Shown: piece after piece, positions 11,201 through 19,968 of the stretch
Layout of the letters: each line of letters begins with the position of its first letter
Numbering within the stretch: the first letter of the stretch is position 1
NCBI GenBank assembly: GCA_947471745.1
Contig: CANJKZ010000548.1
Coordinates: 60,001 to 124,000, forward strand
Direction: 5' to 3'
DNA: 64,000 nt
DNA from: Closterium sp. Naga37s-1
Taxonomy: Eukaryota; Streptophyta; Zygnematophyceae; Desmidiales; Closteriaceae
The notes under the pieces: generated by a model
What the model was told of the DNA's origin: nothing
What the model saw: only the letters and a program-made list of their open reading frames with translations
Database searches by the model: none
Program-made: the position numbers and the translations under genes

Positions 11201-12970
11201 CGTCTAGACTACGCTGCCGGTCTTGTTGCTGAGTCTGCGTCTGTCTGTCCTCCGTCCGTCGGGGGTGAGTGTGCTCTTGGCACGGACGTCCTTGAGGACA
11301 GGCAGGAGGAGTTCCAGTGTCTGGCTGCTGCTTCACCTCATCTCGCGTCCGTACTACTTGCCCCTGAGGGAGACCCGGATGCACTAGACATCCCGACTCC
11401 GCGCTCTTACGCGGAGGCCGTAGAGGGTCCCTACTCCTCTCAGTGGCAGGCAGCTATGGATGCAGAGATGGCGTCCTGGAAGTCCACAGGCACCTACGTT
11501 GACGCGGTTCCCCCTCCTGGGGCGAACATCGTCAGTGGCATGTGGATCTTCAGGGTGAAGCGGCCGCCGGGCTCTCCACCTGTCTTCAAGGCGCGGTACG
11601 TCGCTCGTGGCTTCAGTCAGCGGCAGGGAGTTGACTACTTTCAGACCTTCTCTCCCACCCCGAAGATGACCACTCTTCGGGTGCTACTGCACATAGCCGC
11701 TCAGCGCGACTACGAGCTCCACTCTCTTGACTTCAGCACTGCTTTCTTGCAGGGTAGCCTGCACGAGGAGATCTGGCTGCGCCGTCCACCTGGCTTCACT
11801 GGGACTTTCCCTCCTGGCACCCAGTGGAGCCTCCGACGGCCAGTCTACGGTCTCCGCCAGGCACCGCGTGAGTGGCACGACACACTGAGGACTACGCTTG
11901 CGGCTCTTGGGTTTGCTCCCTCTACTGCTGACCCGTCGTTGTTTCTGCGCACCGACACTTCTTTGCCGCCGTTCTACATCCTCGTGTACGTCGACGACTT
12001 GGTCTTTGCCACAGCTGACACTGCTGGACTAGCCTACGTGAAGTCTGAGCTGCAGAAGAGACACACGTGCACAGACCTGGGTGAACTGCGCAGCTACCTT
12101 GGCTTGCAGATCACTCGGGACAGAGCACGCCGCACCATTACCTTGACCCAGTCACACATGGTGCAGCAGGTCCTTCAGCGCTTCGGCTTCACGTACTCCT
12201 CGCCTCAGGCCACTCCTCTGTCTACTCGCCACTCGCTCTCAGCTCTGCCTTCGGATGAGTCCGTAGAGTCGAGTGGCCCGTACCCAGAGCTTGTTGGTTG
12301 CCTCATGTACCTGATGACCTGCACACGACCTGACCTTGCATACCCTCTTAGCATTCTTGCACGCTATGTTGCTCCTGGGAGACACCGACCAGAGCACATG
12401 GCTGCAGCGAAGAGGGTGTTGCGCTACTTGTGCAGTACGTCGGGCATGGGGCTAGTGCTTGGAGGGCGGAGTCCAGTGGTCCTCACTGGGCACGCGGACG
12501 CTTCTTGGGCTGACGACCAGGCTACGCAGCGGTCGTCGCAGGGTTACACCTTCAGTCTTGGTTCCGGCTCTGTCTCGTGGCGGGCTACACGCTCGTCCTC
12601 TGTTCTCGGCTCCAGTTGTGAGGCTGAGATCTACGCCGGGGCCATGGCTGCACAGGAGCTTCGCTGGCTCACCTACCTGCTGACTGACCTTGGAGAGCCG
12701 CCTCGTTCTCCTCCAGTGCTGTACGTAGACAACAAGGCCATGCTGGCCTTGTGTCGAGAGCAGCGCTTGGAGCACAGAACGAAGCACATTGCTCTCCGTT
12801 ACTTTCTTGCTCGTGAGCTGCAGCAGCGTGGTCAGTTGCGACTTGCGTACGTGGCCTCTGAGGCCAACACTGCTGATGTGTTCACCAAGGCACTTGCGCC
12901 TTGTGACCATCAGCGCTTCTGCACTCAGCTGGGTCTTGTACCTGTCTTGCCTCACTTGCTCTCCTCTTGA
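8234..12970 (+). CDS. pol: Copia C1 pol polyprotein (PR-IN-RT-RH)
   Basis: In frame with gag after one TAG; the first in-frame ATG is at 8390. Protease motif LDSGAS lies near 8578-8596. The integrase zinc finger (HHRLGHP... then CVPCVEG) spans about 9049-9185, and the DDE core has HMDVWGP (9247), HSDRGGEF (9454) and NGIAERR (9557). A linker of Ala-Glu-Pro-Gly-Gly repeats (10107-10350) separates integrase from reverse transcriptase. The reverse transcriptase starts near 11390, with catalytic YVDD at 11986-12000. RNase H follows (SCEAEIYAG, LYVDNKAM, RTKHIALRYF) and ends at TGA 12970. All catalytic motifs are intact, so the element looks autonomous. Confidence 0.95.
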   Translation, partial: CGGAHPTQRCFGRLTDAWRQQFPEASEIPRWGELSRAGVAIFDLDFDAILAAMYAVTISEEGDCYRCFPPDPGIGTAALGTSAAAALGASASALSGTGEAALSGTASASASLTFTLDSGASRSFFRDRTTLTPLGRPVAVSLADPSGGPVLSHFSTVLPCPAAPSGTLSGLYLPSFSTNLVSGADLQDAGVHQFTPASQRVTHCSDARTGRHLATFSRRPGSSLYTLTTESPPVPASGQVAASGQVFAAASRSGPESAPCSCRRLSQETLLWHHRLGHPSLPRLRGMASRVLVSGLPRSLPPLPSGPGPSCVPCVEGRLRAAPHSSQFPPTEAPLQTLHMDVWGPARVRGQGHERYFLLVVDDYSRYTTVFPLRSKGDVTEVLIDWIRAARLQLRRSFGSDFPVLRLHSDRGGEFSSGLLRAYCRARGIRQTFTLPDSPQQNGIAERRIVMVMDVARTSMMHAAAPHFLWPFAVRYAAHQINLHPRVSRPETSPALLWTGKVGDASAFRVWGSRAFVRDLSADKLSPRAAPCVFLGFPPDAPGWQFYHPSSRRVLSSQDVTFDESVPFYRLFPYRTPSLPPPPHFLVPGPPPVDPLPPQGPAPSGVSQVDAVEPVEVAGDSGPAAGAEPGGADSGGATRVGAEPGGAEPGGAESGGAEPGGTATGGAEPGGAESGGAEPGGAATGGAEPGGAASGAAEPGAAEPAATGPPLVVSGGAGPGGSPGASPRREPLSPQELREWFARRWRRTAGAGAPSAAEGTCAAGPGAAGPSGSPGAGAAAGVGAETAAVLPSGGPAVGAAGAAGGPPAGGAVGAGAAAEGAVPAVSGVAARPRPYFVPLLQQVLGLSPPAACPPPVQSQSQLEPASPLPAPSPYTGPTGGLAERREPASRPALPVRAARASGRGSRQRPPPVPGTHRMSLRPSTAPLRAPLPSPPESSLPALTDPKSDSLRAASPTVTRLLATVVTDPSFESTAASALVAELVDFAARCRLDYAAGLVAESASVCPPSVGGECALGTDVLEDRQEEFQCLAAASPHLASVLLAPEGDPDALDIPTPRSYAEAVEGPYSSQWQAAMDAEMASWKSTGTYVDAVPPPGANIVSGMWIFRVKRPPGSPPVFKARYVARGFSQRQGVDYFQTFSPTPKMTTLRVLLHIAAQRDYELHSLDFSTAFLQGSLHEEIWLRRPPGFTGTFPPGTQWSLRRPVYGLRQAPREWHDTLRTTLAALGFAPSTADPSLFLRTDTSLPPFYILVYVDDLVFATADTAGLAYVKSELQKRHTCTDLGELRSYLGLQITRDRARRTITLTQSHMVQQVLQRFGFTYSSPQATPLSTRHSLSALPSDESVESSGPYPELVGCLMYLMTCTRPDLAYPLSILARYVAPGRHRPEHMAAAKRVLRYLCSTSGMGLVLGGRSPVVLTGHADASWADDQATQRSSQGYTFSLGSGSVSWRATRSSSVLGSSCEAEIYAGAMAAQELRWLTYLLTDLGEPPRSPPVLYVDNKAMLALCREQRLEHRTKHIALRYFLARELQQRGQLRLAYVASEANTADVFTKALAPCDHQRFCTQLGLVPVLPHLLSS

Positions 12971-13750
12971 CCTTGCTTGTACTGTCACATATATATACCT
13001 GCTCTTGCTTGTCTAGCTCTATATATATATGTGTGCACTCCTGCATGTGAACTGGCCTTGTGGCCTTGTCGTTGTGCTCGGACTGTGTGGTGACTTTGTG
13101 ATCCACCCTGAGCTTGCTGTGCTTTGCGTGACTGGTCTTGTGACCCCTTGTTCTCCCCCACTTTGCCTATGGGGGTGTGTCAGAACATATATATAGCTTA
13201 TGCTGTTGTGTAGGCTATAGTGGGGTATCCCATAGGGGGTACAACCCAATTAGGGTTTCCTATATGTACTCACTTCATTCATAGTTCATTCATTCGCTTT
13301 CTCCTCTTCTCAGCGCGCGGGCCTGGCGCAGGCCGTACGGGCCGCGCGCGGGCTGTACGAGCCGCGCGCGGGCCTGGCGCAGGTCGCACGGGCCGCGTCG
13401 GGCGACGGGGGGCGACGCGCGGTCCCCGGGGGCGCCGCGACGGGCGGCGGGGGGCGACGCGCGGGTCGACAGGGCAGGAAACCGTCGCGCGCAACCGCCG
13501 CTCGCCCTGAGCGCGCGGTAGGCAGAAAACATCGCGAACGCACGGCGTGCGATAGGCAGGACAGCAGCGGAAGCATAGGGTGGGACCACCCACAGGATCG
13601 ACCCAGGAGGGTCGACCTGCTCTAATACCATGACTGAAATGATAGGCAGGAATGAGAAACAGGAAAGAGTGGTTTTCACTAGCAGGCAGTCCGGGCTGTA
13701 CTCGCTATAGAGTACCCCACTGCAGGCTACACAAACATCACATTCTGACA

Positions 13751-14241
13751 TTCATGATATTAGGAAGCTGGTTTTTGCACCAAACCCATGTGCTAAACAA
13801 ATCTTATGTAGCAACTTGACTATGGTCATTGTGTGTGCCACACGAGTATAAATTGAAACGGGCCCTTTTTATTTATTATGATGCATATTTGTTACCAATG
13901 AAGACATTTCAAGATCTAAACTTAACTTATATAACTCATGTTCAAGGTTCAGGCCTTTCAATGTATATATGCCTGTTTGGTTTGGTTTACTCCATCATCA
14001 ATCACATTGTATGTGCAAAGAACATAAATGACATGGTAAGTAAGAACACCAACTGTAATCTCCCGGCTAAAAACCCTCCCCCCCCCTCCACCAACCCCCC
14101 ACCTTATTTTTTGCCACCATCTCAACACCACTTCAATAAAATTTCTAATACTCATTAGACTATATGTTAAATTTTAATACCTACCTGCATAGGGTTTATT
14201 ACATGGTAGTCATGCCTGCGCTACTACCTACACTACCTGCA
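13751..14241. other. AT-rich non-coding DNA
   Basis: Begins with the TTCAT target duplication of N2. It includes a C-rich tract at 14081-14102. Base composition differs sharply from the neighbouring GC-rich elements, so it may be older host DNA. No gene is supported. Confidence 0.4.
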
Positions 14242-14760
14242 CTACCACGACATAATCCTCCTCAGCCTCATCATCAGACACCATGGCGACAGTCTCCCCA
14301 TGGTCATCGGTCGCATGGAGTTAGCTCCAACGGCCTGAACATCAGCGTGCACCTCCGTCTGCGTCGCATCCCGCATGTGCGGCAAGATGAGGTGGTCTTC
14401 CGTTCCGTTTGGGCAGTTGCTGATGACGTGGGTCTTGAAAGACCGCTCGATGGTCTTCGCTGGGACTCCCGCCCACACTTCCGCGACCCTCTTCAGCACG
14501 ATGCCGGCTGGCGGCTTCTTCGGGTTAATGCGAATTGAAAACAATAAGCGTAATCAAACGGTTTAGGGAATGACAACAGTGGCTCACGAGGAACGGCACA
14601 TGCAATGATTTACCAGCGGGCGTGAAGGCGTCGATGCCGACGCTCGCAAACCACTCGTTGTGGAACTCCCGAACGCGCGCCTTGAAGGTGCGGTTGATTA
14701 CGACGCCCAGCGGGTGCAGGGGAGGGTTGGTGTTTCGAATAGTAAAGTATGAAAAACACT
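14242..14760 (-). pseudogene. pogo/Tigger-like transposase C-terminal fragment
   Basis: Two minus-strand pieces match the end of a DDE_1 (pogo/Tigger-type) transposase. The first, around 14625-14725, reads LHPLGVVINRTFKARVREF... and resembles the conserved 'QPLDVXINXPFK' region. The second, 14242-14544, contains EVWAGVPAKTIERSFKTHVI, resembling the C-terminal 'AWxxVxxxTIxxSFKxCGI' region. A short sequence beginning GGTAAATC separates them and may be an intron. The N-terminal part and catalytic aspartates are absent; the fragment is cut at 14760 by the Gypsy LTR. It could derive from a transposon or a domesticated gene. Confidence 0.6.
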
Positions 14761-14761
14761 G

Positions 14762-15090
14762 TGTTAGGCCCCTTGGCCTAAATCCGCTAAAGAAAAGCGG
14801 GGTTTACTAAATTGAGGATAAAGCGCGGCGGACGACTTTGGCGAAAGATGTGTTGGCGAAATAGGCGAAGAAGTAACCGAGTAATTGATGAATGAGAATT
14901 GGTTGATAATGGCAAGTACAAGCAAGGTTGATATAGCATGTAAGATCGAATGTCGGAAAGTACTTCGTGGGACTAGGAATTGAAGGCAAGAAAAGTAGAG
15001 TGCCACGTGGCACTAGGAAATCTAGGAAGATAAGGATAAGGGTAAGTTGGAAAGTACTGTTCGGAATGAACAGTAAATCCCGCCTTAACA
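14762..15090 (-). repeat. G1 3' LTR
   Basis: 329 bp, about 97-98% identical by eye to the copy at 28389-28717. It abuts the polypurine tract (minus GGGAGGGGGGTAG) at 15091-15103. Confidence 0.92.
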
Positions 15091-16424
15091 CTACCCCCCT
15101 CCCAAGGAGGCGACGTCCGCGGCGCCTGCAGACTGGAGGTACGCTTGGAGGCAAGCGTTGTCGGGAGACAGCGAGGACGAAGGAACCCAGCTGTCGTCTG
15201 CTGCGTCGTAACCACGCCAACGAGCCAAGAAGTCGATGAAAGGGACACCCCCCTGGAGACCGCGACGGTGCCTGAGGATGCGCTGGATCTGGTAGTCGGG
15301 CTCGTCGGTGTCAACAGCTACCGGCAGTGGAGTGCGGTCATGGCCCGAGAAGGTGGCGTTGGGATCGGTGTAAGGACGAAGAAGCGACACGTGGAATGAT
15401 GGGTGCATGCGGAAATGAGCGGGAAGGCGGAGGCGGTATGCGACATGACCTAGTGCACGCTCAATGACGAATGGACCAATGAAACGAGGGCGAAGCTTGC
15501 TGTCCTGTGGCAGTCGGAGGTTGCGGCTATCCAAAAGAACACGGTCGCCGACTGCAAACGACACCTCACGACGACTGCGGTTGGTGGTGCGTGCCATGCG
15601 TGCTTTTGCGAGCTCAAGGTGCTTCCTCACATGGTCGTGAATGAAGGTGAGATGCTGGTGGAAGTTGTCCGCACGAGGGACAGTGGGTGTGAGATCGACA
15701 CGAGTGGGGACATTGGGGTGCTGACCGTACAGTGCGAAGAACGGTGACATGCCTGTGGCGGAGTGGTGCGTGTTGTTGTATGCGAACTCTGCCATGCTCA
15801 GCTTCTTGTCCCATGCGGCTGCGTCATGCATCGTGATGCTGCGAAGAATCTGCTCCAAGGTCTGGTTCACGCGCTCGGTCTGTCCTTCTGTCTCTGGATG
15901 GTACGCAGACGACATGGCTAAGCGTGTTCCAAACAGTGCGAAAAGCTGCTTCCAGAACTTCGAAGTGAAACGAGGGTCGCGGTCTGAGATGATGGAATCT
16001 GGAACCCCGTGCAGTCGGACGACGTTATCTACGAACAGCGTCGCGGCTTCCTCTGTTGTGACCTTGCCGTGCGTGGGGATGAAAGCGCTGCTCGAGAAAA
16101 CTTATCCACTACCACGAAGATGGCGTCGTGACCCCTAACTCTGCGCAGTAAAGCCATGATGAAGTCCATGGTAACTACCTGCCAAGGGCGGTCGGGCGGT
16201 GGAATCGGCTGCAAGAGTCCTGCTTTGCGCTCGCGAGAGGACTTCGTATGCTGACACGTGTCGCACGAGCGAATGTAATCCTCTACGTCTGCTGCAAGCC
16301 CGGGCCAGTAGTACGTGCGACTAAGCGTCTTAGCCATCTTATCTGCTCCGAAGTGACCTGCACTAACTACGTCGTGCGCCTCTGAGAGAAGGACTGTCGA
16401 AGAGGGCGGTAGGCTGGAACCCAA
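15091..16424 (-). pseudogene. pol: G1 integrase with C-terminal chromodomain
   Basis: Minus-strand reading from 16424. The zinc-binding region has HDVVSAGHFGADK and CDTCQHTKSSRERK, then MDFIMALLR with the first acidic residue. Near 16095 the frame shifts by one base. The core then resumes with SDRDPRF and GQTERVNQ, so the catalytic residues are recognisable on both sides of the break. The C-terminus (about 15120-15290) carries DYQIQRILRHRRG...ARWRGYDAADDSW, a chromodomain of the chromovirus type that in this group steers integration toward marked chromatin. The frame ends at the edge of the 3' LTR. Broken, so not functional as it stands. Confidence 0.88.
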
Positions 16425-17160
16425 ATCCGTGTGGTACCCTTCCGTATGTAGACACTACCCTGCACCTCTGCTCCTGCAGGCGGCTGTGCTGTGAAGTCGG
16501 GATCTACTGTGTAACCGTGCTCGAAGAGTGCTGTGAGAAGTGGATGGCCGGCGGTAAATGTGAGGCTAGCGAGCTGGCAACTAGGGCGAGTGAGCGGATC
16601 TGCTGGGTTGCGCACGCCTGGCTTATACTCTATCCTGTAGTGGAAACTCCCCTCCATAAACTCCATCCATCTAGTCTGGCGACGACTCAGCTGCGGCTGC
16701 GACTTGAGGAAACGAAGCGAACAATGGTCCGTGCGTATAACACTATCTGCCCCCTCTAGGTAGCACCTCCAAACCTTATACGCATGGATGATCGCGAGCG
16801 CCTCCTTGTCGTGAATCGGATAGTTCAGCTCCGCTCCCCTAAGCTTACGCGACTCGTATGCTATCGGCTGCAACTCGCGGCCCTGGTCCTGAAGAAGCAC
16901 TGCTCCAATGGCCCGATCTGATGCGTCGGTCACTACAACGTACGGGCGAGTGGGATCTGGGTACGACAGTGTCGGTGAAGACGTGAGCGACTGCTTCATC
17001 TGCTCGAACGCCTGCTACTGCGCTGGACCCTAATCGAAATCTACGCCCTTCCGAAGTAGGTCGGTGAGTGGACTAGCGATCGATGCGTAACCCTGAACGA
17101 AACGACGGTAGTAATTCGCGAATCCGAGAAAGCTCTGCAGTTCCTTGACTGAGGTCGGAG
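16367..17160 (-). pseudogene. pol: G1 reverse transcriptase thumb and RNase H
   Basis: Minus-strand piece from 17160 begins [20 protein letters not shown] (Gypsy RT thumb). Two TAG stops lie between 17000 and 17035, at positions where Trp and Gln would normally stand. From 16999 RNase H is readable: VVTDASDRAIGAVLLQ, ESRKLRGAELNYPIHDKEALA, IRTDHCSLRFL. A frameshift around 16395-16420 separates it from the integrase piece. Confidence 0.85.
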
Positions 17161-18665
17161 CTATTAGTGGCACCGCAGTGCAAGGGATCTGCACCGCGCG
17201 ATGCGATTTACATCCATCTTCTATTTTGTCGGAATGCGCGTGTTGTCCCAACATGCCCCTTCCATTCCCCCTCGACTTCTCCAGTGTCCCCCTCCTGCTC
17301 GTGCCTCTCTGCTACAAAGGCAACCATTCTGCCCGAGGTTTATCCCCACACAACCATTACAGCACCCAATTCAGCTAGCTTCTTGTTTCGTGCTCGGCCT
17401 TCCAACTTTCTAATGCTCTTGCGCTTCTTCCTTTTACCCAAAGCTCGTTGTCTAGCTTCTTGAGAACACAACATTACCCCTTACATATCACAAGATGGCT
17501 ACCCCTTCCGTTCAGCCGCTCAGCTCAAAGATCATCCGCAGCAAGCTCGACGACGTAGAGATTCGCGCCTTGGAGGGCAAGCTCGAGCTGCTCAACATCC
17601 AGCGCCAGCTCAGCGCCGTGCGCTGCGAAAACTTCATCCACATGCTCCAGACGTCGCTGCAGCACGGCGGCGACGACGACGACTTCTCGCTCGAGCTCGA
17701 CGATTTCCCCGTCCGCCGCTCAACCATCCCGTCGCGTCGCTCCTTCGAGGTCTCGTCGCGCCACTTGCACCTGTCGGAGGACTTCGCGTACCTCGATGCC
17801 GGCGCGGACCTCTCCCGCTCCCGCTCCAACCCCTCCGCATCTGGCCCCCTCACGCGCTCGCTGGGCTCCCGTTCCGCGCGCTCCAGCACGTCGTCCCCCG
17901 CCGGGCTCACGCGCTCGCTGCGGCGCCACGCCAGCCTCAACGTGCGCCGCAACGACATCTTCCGATGAAACCTTCCGCTCCGAAATACGCCCTTCCCAGA
18001 TCTTGACCGTCCTGTACCGCGAGGTGCGCCCCGCAGCCCCCCCGCGGAAGTCGCGTTGTCGCTTCCACCACGCGTCTAAAGCCGCGACGAGTCCAATGCT
18101 GTACACTCCGGCGCTCCAAGCGCGCTTCTCGCTCCTAAGAGGCTTCGTCCCGATGGTACGGAGACGTCAGCTCGAAGAGAGGACTCATTTGCCAGGCGAA
18201 GACAAACACAAATATTTTCAACGGCTAGCATGGTTTTAGATAAGGGTCATTACCCTTGATATCGCAACATTTGAGGCTATGTCAGTTGGTTTCCATGTAT
18301 TGTAAGTCACTTCATATAGTGCGCCGAGCAGAAGTACGTTGTATGTACTGTGAAGTCGTTTGACATAAAGGAGGGACGGTCTCAGAGCTCCAGACAAAGA
18401 ATGAGAAAATTGTCACAACCCATGTTTCACACCTGCCCCACCGTCGCAAAGGTTTTAGATATGACAGGGGCGCAACTGAGGGGGTAATCCGGCTCTAGTC
18501 AACAAACCAGGGTGATTCTGGCTATGATTCCGTGGCTTGTGCTTTTCAGCCCGAGCTCACTCATCCTGAGTGTGAGGCCGATCACATGCCAGCCTTCGGG
18601 TGGAGGGGCACCTTTTTATTCATCTACAGTAGACATTTTGTCCTTCAGTCAACGAACAACCTATT
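17161..18665 (+). mobile_element. 1.5 kb insertion in G1 carrying an intronless ORF
   Basis: Interrupts G1 pol between RT palm and thumb. The 5-mer CTATT occurs at both edges (17161-17165 and 18661-18665) and may be a target duplication. I see no terminal inverted repeats, LTRs or poly-A tail. The element type is unknown; a captured or retroposed host segment is a possibility. Confidence 0.5.
17495..17968 (+). CDS. Unrecognised Ser/Arg-rich protein (157 aa)
   Basis: ATG at 17495 in a good context (CAAGATGGC) opens a 157-codon frame ending at TGA 17968. The first 50 residues look helical (SKLDDVEIRALEGKLELLNI), with an acidic patch HGGDDDDFSLELDD. The second half is rich in Ser and Arg (RSLGSRSARSSTSS). 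Codon use is strongly biased to C/G third positions (CTC, GAC, CGC), as expected of a real gene. No intron, transmembrane segment or known domain is visible. It lies inside an insertion within G1, so it may be a captured copy of a host gene. An opposite-strand frame also stays open and cannot be ruled out. Confidence 0.5.
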   Translation: MATPSVQPLSSKIIRSKLDDVEIRALEGKLELLNIQRQLSAVRCENFIHMLQTSLQHGGDDDDFSLELDDFPVRRSTIPSRRSFEVSSRHLHLSEDFAYLDAGADLSRSRSNPSASGPLTRSLGSRSARSSTSSPAGLTRSLRRHASLNVRRNDIFR

Positions 18666-19447
18666 TTCGTTCGGTCTTCGCTGTTGCTTCCTCAACTACT
18701 GCTGCGATCTTCTTCGGGTCGGTCCTAATGCCACTAGCGGATACGACGTGTCCTAGGAACTCGACCTTGGGGAGAAAGAACTCGCACTTCGACTGCTTAG
18801 CGTACAACTGCTCCTTCCGCAAGACCTCGAAAACCTTCTGCAAGTGCTGCACGTGCTCCTCTTTCGTTTTGGAGAAGATGAGGATGTCGTCTAGGTAAAC
18901 TACAATGAACGAACCTAGAAATTCGGAGAGGACGGTGTTCATGAGCGTCTGAAACGTCGCTGGGGCGTTGGTCAAGCCGAACGGTAGAACTCTAAACTCG
19001 TACAACCCCTGCTTCGTACGAAACGCCGTCTTGTGCTGGTCCTCTGGAACTACACGAATCTGATGGTAACCCGAACGAAGGTCGATCTTTGAGAAGACTC
19101 TAGCGCCCTGCACTGCATCGAGAAGATCCTCTACTCTCGGCACCGGGAATCTATTCTTGACGGTGGCGGCGTTCAGTGCGCGGTAATCTATGCACATCCG
19201 TAACCCTCCGTCTTTCTTAGGCGCGAACAGGATCGGTGCTGCCCAAGGCGATCTAGATGGCTGTATGAACCCCTGCGCGAGAAAGTGCCTAACCTGCTGC
19301 GTCATCTCCTCTGTCTCCGCTGGACTCAACCTCCACTGCGGCTTCGCTACTGGCCTGCTCCACGTCTCCAACTCTATTCGATGGTCTACTGCTCGGCTGG
19401 GAGGTAACCCTGGGGGCAACTCGTCGGGGAAGACGTCTGCAAACTCT
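18666..19447 (-). pseudogene. pol: G1 reverse transcriptase (fingers and palm)
   Basis: Minus-strand reading from the G2 insertion point. It starts [20 protein letters not shown], the conserved stretch before Gypsy RT. It contains [61 protein letters not shown] and catalytic VYLDDIL near 18880-18900. It ends at KKIAAVVEE, where the 1.5 kb insertion begins. The domain is undamaged in itself; the element is broken elsewhere. Confidence 0.9.
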
Positions 19448-19452
19448 GCTAG

Positions 19453-19942
19453 GTCGCATGAAATACAAAGTGTTGGTTTGCATTACAGCGACGACGAATG
19501 AACCGGGAGTGTAGCAGGGTTGGTACAGTAACTGGAGTACCGAGGCATCAATAGTGAAGCAGTACAGTTGGGATGGTGAGCCGTGGGACCGAGGGTTTTG
19601 ACCTCAAGGCATGCGCACGCACCGCCTGTACAGTGATGGCAACCTCGGTGCGGATGAGATGACTCGTGTACATATGTGGGCTGAATGGACGGTGTAGATT
19701 GTTTGCATGTCGGATGAATGTGTCTGTGTGGTGCTTGCGTGTGCAGGACAGGGACTGAAGCTGTGACATCTAGCCGAGAATAGCAGCTAGGAGCAGTCAA
19801 TCATGTACATAGGACACTAGCTTGCTATTGCTCGATGCTTGTTTGTTTGTTTTCTCATTTTACTGGAGTGGCGTGCTTGAGAATTCTCACTTAGCGTTAG
19901 CCAGTTCAGAGGAAACTGCCGATGGGTTAGGAACTTTTTCGA
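19453..19942 (+). repeat. G2 split repeat A1
   Basis: 490 bp, starts GTCGCATGAAATACAAAG and ends GGAACTTTTTCGA. Matches A2 (25906-26422) with about two substitutions. A2 has 28 extra bases after a GGTGC pentamer, consistent with a slippage deletion in A1. B sequence does not follow A1. Confidence 0.9.
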
Positions 19943-19968
19943 CAAACAAACAAGGAGGGAGCGGGTAC

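Larger units (their letters stand above)
5995..13312 (+). mobile_element. Complete Copia LTR retrotransposon C1 (TSD GCGCG)
   Basis: LTRs at 5995-6129 and 13178-13312 are 135 bp and read as identical, TGTCAG...TTCTCA. The target duplication GCGCG is at 5990-5994 and 13313-13317. The primer site TGGAATCAGAGC is at 6130-6141 and the polypurine tract TATGGGGGTG ends at 13177. The order is gag, protease, integrase, reverse transcriptase, RNase H, as in Ty1/Copia. Identical LTRs and an undamaged pol indicate very recent insertion. It landed inside N2. Confidence 0.95.
5056..13750 (-). mobile_element. Non-coding LTR retrotransposon N2 (minus), interrupted by Copia C1
   Basis: Same family as N1 but on the minus strand. 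Its 3' LTR is 5056-5199 (144 bp) and its 5' LTR is 13631-13750 (120 bp, with one internal 24-bp deletion). The target duplication TTCAT is at 5051-5055 and 13751-13755. The primer site TGGTATTAGAGC (minus) lies at 13619-13630 and a polypurine tract flanks 5200. Removing the nested Copia and its TSD leaves about 1.37 kb. The interior at 5200-5994 and 13313-13618 is GC-rich, with tandem GCGCGCGGGC units and no gag or pol. Confidence 0.88.

Noticed and set aside
2700..13260. Telomere-like TTAGGGTTT in the LTR cores
   Set aside because: Single occurrence per LTR within a conserved core, not a tandem telomeric repeat.
19822..19968. Upstream ATG (19822) as the start of G2 gag
   Set aside because: This segment lies in repeat A1, which also occurs as A2 away from any gag; the ATG at 19969 starts just after the repeat.
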